This document shows, in pieces, positions 7,190-12,012 of a stretch of 12,012 bases of DNA (its first letter is position 1; the number at the start of each line of letters is the position of its first letter). The notes under the pieces are model-generated. The model searched no databases. It worked only from the letters and a program-made list of their open reading frames with translations, and was not told where the DNA came from. This DNA comes from Glaciimonas sp. (lineage in GTDB: Bacteria; Pseudomonadota; Gammaproteobacteria; Burkholderiales; Burkholderiaceae): the NCBI GenBank assembly GCA_014377145.1, contig JACMQE010000110.1, positions 1 to 12,012 on the forward strand, in the 5' to 3' direction. A program made the position numbers and the translations under genes.

Positions 7190-7542
7190 AGTGGGTCATT
7201 CTGATTGTCGGCATTCTTTCCAATGCATCGGCTAGTGTTTTGATCAAGATGGCCATGATGGCTCCGCGCAAATTTCCATCACCTAGCGATCCCATGGCAG
7301 CCCTGAGCAACTGGCCGTTCTGGCTTGGGCTTGGTCTTTATGGCGCGGCATTTTTGCTCTACGCCGCAGCCTTGGCGCGACTTCCCTTGAATGTTGCCCA
7401 CCCGGTTCTGACTGCTGGAGCGGTTGCCGCTGTGGCCATGTCTTCGGTTTTGATTTTTCGTGAACCCTTTCACTGGACAACAGGGGCGGGGATATTGCTG
7501 GTAATTGCTGGCGTAGCACTGATTACGGCTCGCGTAGCTTGA
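7186..7542 (+). CDS. small four-helix DMT/SMR-type transporter, ArnE/EmrE-like
   Basis: Inner-membrane protein of 118 residues with four predicted helices at about 2-22, 46-65, 71-92 and 97-116, the size and layout of the small multidrug resistance family. It lacks the drug-coupling Glu of EmrE (Glu14); the aligned residue is Asn13 in GILSNASAS. This is also the case for the ArnE/ArnF type, which moves undecaprenyl-phosphate-aminoarabinose across the membrane. Placed between a sugar isomerase and a GT2 gene, it is a good candidate flippase for a lipid-linked sugar; this is inference. Only one such gene is present here, so it would act as a homodimer or with a partner outside the window. ATGA overlap with the isomerase and GGGA at 7175-7178 suit coupled translation. 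Confidence 0.85.
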   Translation: MKWVILIVGILSNASASVLIKMAMMAPRKFPSPSDPMAALSNWPFWLGLGLYGAAFLLYAAALARLPLNVAHPVLTAGAVAAVAMSSVLIFREPFHWTTGAGILLVIAGVALITARVA

Positions 7543-7555
7543 CGGAAAAAAAGAT

Positions 7556-8374
7556 ATGAATATGACCCATCACATTCCCCCAAAAATTCGCGCCACTTGG
7601 CAAGTTCCGACTTTCGAAACACCACTTTGGCTAGGCAAGCGGCATCCTTGGTGCGTAGTGATACCAGTTATCAACGAGGGTGAGCGAATCAAAAATCTGC
7701 TTTTAAGAATGGCCGTGCTCAAAATTGATGACACCGTCGACATTATCATCATTGATGGAGGAAGCAATGATGGCTCTCTTGAACTGGAGCCGCTGCAACA
7801 GATGGGGGTGCGGGGGCTGCTGCTCAAGACTGACCCTGGCAAGCTGAGTGCCCAACTCCGCTGCGCCTATGCCTTTGCCCTTGACCAAGGTTATGAAGGG
7901 ATCGTCACCATCGACGGTAATGACAAAGACGACCCAGAAGGAATCCCGCGCTTCATCACAGCTCTTGAGCAGGGGTTTGATTTTATCCAAGCTTCGCGAT
8001 TTCTCTCAGGTGGCGTAGCGGTGAATACACCAAAATCACGTGATTTAGCTATCCGTTTTATTCATGCTCCAATGCTGAGTCTCTTCTCTGGATTTAGATG
8101 GACTGATACCACTCAAGGTTTTCGTGCTTACAGTCGAAAAATGCTGCTAGATGCCGAAATCGCGGTATTCCGCGACGTCTTTATGACATACGAACTGCTT
8201 GCATATCTTTCATATCGCGCTCCAAAGCTTAGCTATCGCTGTATGGAGTTGCCCACAAGTCGACGTTACCCCGCAGGTGAAGTTCCGACAAAAATTAGTG
8301 CAATAAAAGGCAACTGGGCTGTAATGCAAACTTTGGTTTATGCGTGCATGGGTCGCTTCAACGTAAGACAATAA
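7556..8374 (+). CDS. family 2 glycosyltransferase, DPMS-like, soluble
   Basis: GT-A glycosyltransferase of 272 residues with no obvious membrane helix. It shows VVIPVINEGERI (34-45), IIIDGGSNDGS (64-74) and an Asp-rich catalytic segment TIDGNDKDDPEG (118-129), followed by FIQASRFLSGG, all typical of dolichol-phosphate-mannose-synthase-like enzymes. Such enzymes transfer a sugar from a nucleotide donor to polyprenyl phosphate or to a glycan; the sugar cannot be told. It is the second DPMS-like enzyme in the locus and differs from the first by lacking the C-terminal helices. ATG 7556 is used; ATG 7562 is possible. The upstream GACGGAAAAAAAG is a weak ribosome site. It starts 13 bases after the transporter. 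GC content falls in its last third. Confidence 0.88.
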   Translation: MNMTHHIPPKIRATWQVPTFETPLWLGKRHPWCVVIPVINEGERIKNLLLRMAVLKIDDTVDIIIIDGGSNDGSLELEPLQQMGVRGLLLKTDPGKLSAQLRCAYAFALDQGYEGIVTIDGNDKDDPEGIPRFITALEQGFDFIQASRFLSGGVAVNTPKSRDLAIRFIHAPMLSLFSGFRWTDTTQGFRAYSRKMLLDAEIAVFRDVFMTYELLAYLSYRAPKLSYRCMELPTSRRYPAGEVPTKISAIKGNWAVMQTLVYACMGRFNVRQ

Positions 8375-8376
8375 TT

Positions 8377-9528
8377 ATGAGAACAACAAAAATATTAATT
8401 TATAGTTGGATAATTGGTAAAAAATCTAAAGATATTATTTTAAAAATTATCACAAACAAGAATTTACCACATATCGGTCTTGCCGTTATGTTTTGTTGTC
8501 TTTCAATAATTTTCTACGATTTGGTGGGTCGATTTAATGAGGCACCTTTCGATGGTGTTTTTCAGACACTTTTCCCTTTAAGACGCATTGATGCAGGAGA
8601 GTTGCCAGGGCGCGACTTTTTCTATTTCCATGGAAATGGAATTCCGTATCTTCTTTATCCAATTTACTACATCGTCAAGGTGATAACCGGACATGAACTA
8701 GTAGCCTCGCTCTGGTCTACTTTTCTTGTAAATTTGCTTTTTCTTTATTTGCCAATTTATGTTTTCTTCTGGAAAAGATTTGGTCTAAGTTCGGCATCTG
8801 CCTCAATATTGGTTATAAGTTCTATTAATGAATTTCTATTTATTTTTGGTTTTTATAACTCTCCTATTTTTGTAGGGGCACCTATGGGGATTCGGATGGC
8901 CCCGCATTTGCTAATGCTTGCTGTTTTTTCTTCAAGATTAAGCCCATCAGAAAGAATAACCTTAAAAGATATTTTTATATTAGGTTGTACATTGGGGCTT
9001 GCACCGCTTGTGGCTGCCGAGCAAGGAATTTTTGCAATTGGAGGAGCAACTTTAGCACTTCTTTTCACTGGCGATCGCCTCAAGAATAAGCTAACTAACT
9101 CAATGTTATTGTTGCTAATTTCCTCTTCTGTATTTTTAATAATTCAAATAATATTTTTCGGAAACTTAAATACATTAAAGGCGATGAAAATTATTTCTGA
9201 TAATCAGATTTGGGTTTATGGAGTATATCCAAATACGTTTTTTGCAAGTATAAGTGAAGTATTTTCGTTTTCAAAAATACTTGCTTTTCCTAGTCAGCTA
9301 ACAACGATTGTAGCGACACTATCCATTTTTTGGTTACTGTTGTGGAGAACCAAAGATGATGCATTGAAAATATCTGTATTGGCAATGTATTTTGGCGGTC
9401 TTTTATCCTGGGTTTCAAATGTTGGATATGTTGGGCAGCATCAATCAGCCATTTTTATGAAGTTAATACTGATCATAGGTGTTGCATATTTCATGCAGAA
9501 GAGTCAGAAAAGAGAATTTGCACTATGA
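8377..9528 (+). CDS. polytopic membrane protein, GT-C glycosyltransferase-like
   Basis: Inner-membrane protein of 383 residues with about eight to ten hydrophobic segments. After the first helix (about 32-50) comes an outside loop FDGVFQTLFPLRR (58-70), then AGELPGRDFF and FHGNGIPYLL. This pattern of an acidic residue in the first periplasmic loop followed by an LPGRDF-HG block is common in GT-C enzymes that use polyprenyl-phosphate sugars, so a sugar transferase acting in the periplasm is the best guess. A polymerase or other carrier is possible. ATG 8377, two bases after the GT2 stop, is chosen; a GTG at 8344 would add 11 codons inside the GT2 gene without a ribosome site. The gene is very AT-rich (11 of 60 bases G/C at 8401-8460) and shares an ATGA with the next gene. 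Confidence 0.72.
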   Translation: MRTTKILIYSWIIGKKSKDIILKIITNKNLPHIGLAVMFCCLSIIFYDLVGRFNEAPFDGVFQTLFPLRRIDAGELPGRDFFYFHGNGIPYLLYPIYYIVKVITGHELVASLWSTFLVNLLFLYLPIYVFFWKRFGLSSASASILVISSINEFLFIFGFYNSPIFVGAPMGIRMAPHLLMLAVFSSRLSPSERITLKDIFILGCTLGLAPLVAAEQGIFAIGGATLALLFTGDRLKNKLTNSMLLLLISSSVFLIIQIIFFGNLNTLKAMKIISDNQIWVYGVYPNTFFASISEVFSFSKILAFPSQLTTIVATLSIFWLLLWRTKDDALKISVLAMYFGGLLSWVSNVGYVGQHQSAIFMKLILIIGVAYFMQKSQKREFAL

Positions 9529-11750
9529 AGAAATCAAGAGCATGGCCATCAATTGTTTTTAAAGTTATTATCAGTATTTTTGTATTGGGGGCAACTTTTT
9601 TTTGGATTAATAAAGCATTGGTTGTTGTTGCATATAAAGATGATTATCTATTTTCTACTAATAAATTTTCAGGGGTTCGATTAAGCCGAGATACGGATGC
9701 TAGGTCGCCTGATGGACGTACTAGCGGTACCAATGCATATGCCGGTTTTTTGGCAGAGGCAACTGGTTTAGTTAGCACGGTTCGTGGTGGATCTAGTTTT
9801 ATTGATCAAAAAATTATTCCAAATTCCGAAACGTTTAATGGTCAGGAGTTGATCAGTACGCATATTTTACCGTTCAGTTTTGGAAATCAATATTTTGGTA
9901 TGCAGGCCAGAATTGGATTAAAACTTGTTCGAACGATTGGAGTCTCGCGCAATTTAAAAAATCGTTGGGCCTACTTGGTTAATAGGTCGAAACAGAAGTA
10001 CCTTATTTACATTGAAGGCGTTGATGACGAATCAGTTGCATGGGTAAGAGGAGATATTCCATTTGGATTTATTCCAGAAGAAATAAATATACTTCCAATA
10101 AACAAACAAAACGAACCTGCAATTTTTCAACTTTATTCGGATCTGACCCATGTAGTACGTGGTGGAGTTGTTACCACATCACGTCCTACTGTAATGCTGC
10201 GTCACTTGTCGTATATATCAAAAATCCCATTTATACAGCGATTTAGTTATCTTCCTGTGGTGGGTGATGTATTAAATTTTAAGAATGGAGAAGTACGATC
10301 ACTGAGAAAAATAACCCCGATTGACGGATCATTTTTTCTCGAACTGGACTCTCCGGTAACGCCTTATTTCGCAAGCAATAATGATATAGTTACTGTCAGA
10401 CAAACAAAACAAGATGTTGAAAACAATTTAAGAATTATTGTTTCCCAAGTCACTAACAAAGATTTCTTTTTTGGAAGAGAGCGGCATTTAAAAATAAGTG
10501 TGGATTTAAAGAATAATTTTCCGCAAGTAGGCGATTATATTACAAGTGACCGAGGTGGAGCGCGCTTTTATATTTCCGATGCTGACCAAAGTAGCGTAAC
10601 TATAGATCTACTTTATTCTAAGCTAGCGGCGCTTTGTAAAAAATTAAGCGCCAAAGGTTCAAAATTTGAATTTACACTTGCAGCATCAGATGGCTTAATT
10701 GAAAGTGCCGTGAATAAAAATATTATCAGTTGTGAGTCGGGATCGGCAGGATATGAGTTGGTGGCAAAATTACTTAAATCTGTTGGAGAAAATGGTAGTG
10801 ATGACAAAAATATCATCCAGTTATTAGATGAACCTCGTAGCGATGTAACTGACTTATCTCTTATGGCAGTTTTTAATCGCGCACTTGATATGGAAGCGGT
10901 TTATACATGTAAATCATGCGGGCTAACATCACGGCTTAGTGATAAACGTGTCATACCCAATGTTGCAGGTCGCGGAGATATTTGGGAGACTTATCCCGGA
11001 AGTATGCTCAATATTTATTACAAATCACTAAACCCTGCTCCACAAGAATTATTGATTCATGCTTTGGGTACGAGCCTGTCCGAAGCTTATTACAATAAAT
11101 TCTCGATCGTTCAACCTTCCTTTGTGGCGCTCTCTAATCCACGGCAATATACACCATGGCTTTATAACTGGCATTGGCCATACTTTGAGTTAATGCTACT
11201 TAACTATGAAAAGTATTATTCAAATTCTGATTTCTCAATCTGGTACCGCCCTGAAAAAAAATGGTTGGCTTTGTCGTCGATATGGGATGGATCCCTGGCT
11301 ATTGATGCCAAGTTCAATGAGTCTCCACTATCAATAACGCTACCGGTAGCCGCAGATGAAATTTTGTCACTTTACACGTTAGAAATAGAGTACGAAATCA
11401 AAAATCCATTTAATGGTGTGCCACTTATTGGGACGAGTCCTCGTTTATTGATTTCCTCTTTTAATACTGGAGCAGAATTCCCAGCTAGGCCGCCAATAAG
11501 TTTACCTTTGTCGGTAAATAGATTTACATTTCCATTATTTGTTAAAGGAGTTAATAGCAAGCCTAGTTTGAAAATTGAAATCATAGACCCACTTAAAACG
11601 GGACTTGTTTATAAGATTAATACCATTAAGTGGCGCCGTGTGATAGTCAATAGCTCTAAAATTGAGTCACTTTTGTATTACGCTCCCGCATACAAATATG
11701 TGGCAACTAATATTGACAACGATGCTAAGTTAAATGATATTTTAAAATGA
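9525..11750 (+). CDS. membrane-anchored 741-residue protein of unknown function
   Basis: I do not recognise this gene. The protein has a short cationic N-terminus (MKKSRAW), one hydrophobic segment at about 9-29 that may be a signal anchor, and then about 700 mostly polar residues, predicted to lie in the periplasm. No second clear helix is seen. The middle and C-terminal parts are rich in alternating hydrophobic residues, suggesting beta structure, notably from about 600 on. A CKSC pair is at 462-465. The stretch from about 440 to 492 (DLSLMAVFNRAL ... GDIWETYPG) faintly recalls the transglutaminase-like core, but with Ser445 and Asp485 where Cys and His would be; this is speculative. ATGA overlap with the GT-C-like gene suggests joint action in glycan transfer, assembly or display. 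AT-rich, so likely acquired. Confidence 0.7.
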   Translation: MKKSRAWPSIVFKVIISIFVLGATFFWINKALVVVAYKDDYLFSTNKFSGVRLSRDTDARSPDGRTSGTNAYAGFLAEATGLVSTVRGGSSFIDQKIIPNSETFNGQELISTHILPFSFGNQYFGMQARIGLKLVRTIGVSRNLKNRWAYLVNRSKQKYLIYIEGVDDESVAWVRGDIPFGFIPEEINILPINKQNEPAIFQLYSDLTHVVRGGVVTTSRPTVMLRHLSYISKIPFIQRFSYLPVVGDVLNFKNGEVRSLRKITPIDGSFFLELDSPVTPYFASNNDIVTVRQTKQDVENNLRIIVSQVTNKDFFFGRERHLKISVDLKNNFPQVGDYITSDRGGARFYISDADQSSVTIDLLYSKLAALCKKLSAKGSKFEFTLAASDGLIESAVNKNIISCESGSAGYELVAKLLKSVGENGSDDKNIIQLLDEPRSDVTDLSLMAVFNRALDMEAVYTCKSCGLTSRLSDKRVIPNVAGRGDIWETYPGSMLNIYYKSLNPAPQELLIHALGTSLSEAYYNKFSIVQPSFVALSNPRQYTPWLYNWHWPYFELMLLNYEKYYSNSDFSIWYRPEKKWLALSSIWDGSLAIDAKFNESPLSITLPVAADEILSLYTLEIEYEIKNPFNGVPLIGTSPRLLISSFNTGAEFPARPPISLPLSVNRFTFPLFVKGVNSKPSLKIEIIDPLKTGLVYKINTIKWRRVIVNSSKIESLLYYAPAYKYVATNIDNDAKLNDILK

Positions 11751-11788
11751 TCGCTGTTACGCCCACTTACGGCAATGACGCTGTTTGA
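11747..11788 (+). other. 13-codon ORF coupled by ATGA, possible gene remnant
   Basis: ATG 11747 overlaps the previous stop as ATGA and opens a frame reading MIAVTPTYGNDAV before TGA at 11786-11788. The same coupling is used at three real junctions in this locus. It may be the remaining head of a gene lost when the downstream DNA was exchanged, a coupling peptide, or chance. Composition rises sharply at this point. Confidence 0.3.
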
Positions 11789-11793
11789 GTTCA

Positions 11794-12012
11794 ATGCGGA
11801 GTGATGCTGCGACCTTCAGCATATGGATTGCTATTTACCTTCTAGGTGTCGCCTTCATATGCTTCCTTCCCCCTTGGGAAGGTTACGATGAGATGGCCCA
11901 TTTCTCCTACGCCCAACAGGTTGCCGACACTGGTCAGTTGCCTTCTTTTGAACATGGAAAATTGGCAAAGGATGTTGAAACATATAAACGTCTGGCGCCA
12001 ACACCCTACAAC
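11794..12012 (+). CDS. GT39/ArnT-like GT-C glycosyltransferase (partial, 3' end outside window)
   Basis: The first 73 codons of a membrane protein whose frame is open to the window end. A hydrophobic helix (about 6-26) leads into LPPWEGYDEMAHFSYAQQ at 26-43. The acidic pair D32-E33 followed by H36 just after the first helix is typical of GT39/PMT and ArnT-like enzymes, which take sugars from polyprenyl phosphate on the periplasmic side. ATG 11794 is the only ATG between the in-frame stop at 11776-11778 and the helix; TTG 11785 is a weaker choice. The ribosome site is poor. More GC than the preceding gene, so it may have a different origin. It starts 43 bases after the 741-residue protein and probably continues the operon. 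Confidence 0.8.
   Translation, partial: MRSDAATFSIWIAIYLLGVAFICFLPPWEGYDEMAHFSYAQQVADTGQLPSFEHGKLAKDVETYKRLAPTPYN

Noticed and set aside
8344..8376. Upstream GTG start for the GT-C-like gene
   Set aside because: It lies in the GT2 gene without a ribosome site; ATG 8377 gives a normal two-base gap.
10040..10246. Small + frame inside the 741-residue gene
   Set aside because: Out-of-frame shadow; no supporting ribosome site and the main frame is intact.
1..12012. CRISPR array, prophage, toxin-antitoxin or transposase genes
   Set aside because: No regularly spaced repeats and no translated product resembling these classes was seen on either strand.

Overview
The window looks like a beta-proteobacterial chromosome, most likely Burkholderiales/Comamonadaceae. 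This is inferred from the GC-rich start, the QueE sequence style and the queE-queD-tRNA-Ser order; no species can be named. The first ~1 kb is GC-rich core genome (42 of 60 bases are G/C at 61-120). It holds queE (cut by the window edge) and a QueD-like gene, both for 7-deazaguanine/queuosine synthesis, followed by a complete tRNA-Ser(TGA).

Just after the tRNA, composition falls and a long accessory surface-glycan locus begins. All its genes are on the + strand and tightly packed: 8-base overlaps, ATGA overlaps, a TGATG junction, or gaps of 2 to 43 bases. It is probably one operon or a few coupled ones. Gene order: membrane O-acyltransferase; galU (UDP-glucose supply); a GT2 glycosyltransferase with two C-terminal membrane helices (polyprenyl-phosphate glycosyltransferase type); FAD-dependent oxidoreductase; NAD(P)-binding SDR; xylose-isomerase-like TIM-barrel protein; SMR/ArnE-like four-helix transporter; a soluble GT2 of DPMS type; a polytopic GT-C-like protein; a 741-residue membrane-anchored protein of unknown function; and the start of a second GT-C protein that runs off the window.

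The most interesting part is about 3375-9528. It has the parts expected of a pathway that loads a sugar on a polyprenyl phosphate, edits it by paired FAD and NAD(P) redox steps plus an isomerase, flips it with a small SMR-like carrier, and transfers it outside the cytoplasm with GT-C enzymes. The logic recalls the Arn pathway and, by analogy only, mycobacterial DprE1/DprE2 plus Emb transferases. Substrate and product cannot be read from the sequence.

The locus is a mosaic. Composition changes inside the first GT2 gene near 3660, at the soluble GT2/GT-C junction near 8375, and at 11750. The middle block (about 3660-8375) is near 50% GC or above and lies between AT-rich genes. No transposase, integrase, CRISPR array or phage gene was seen.
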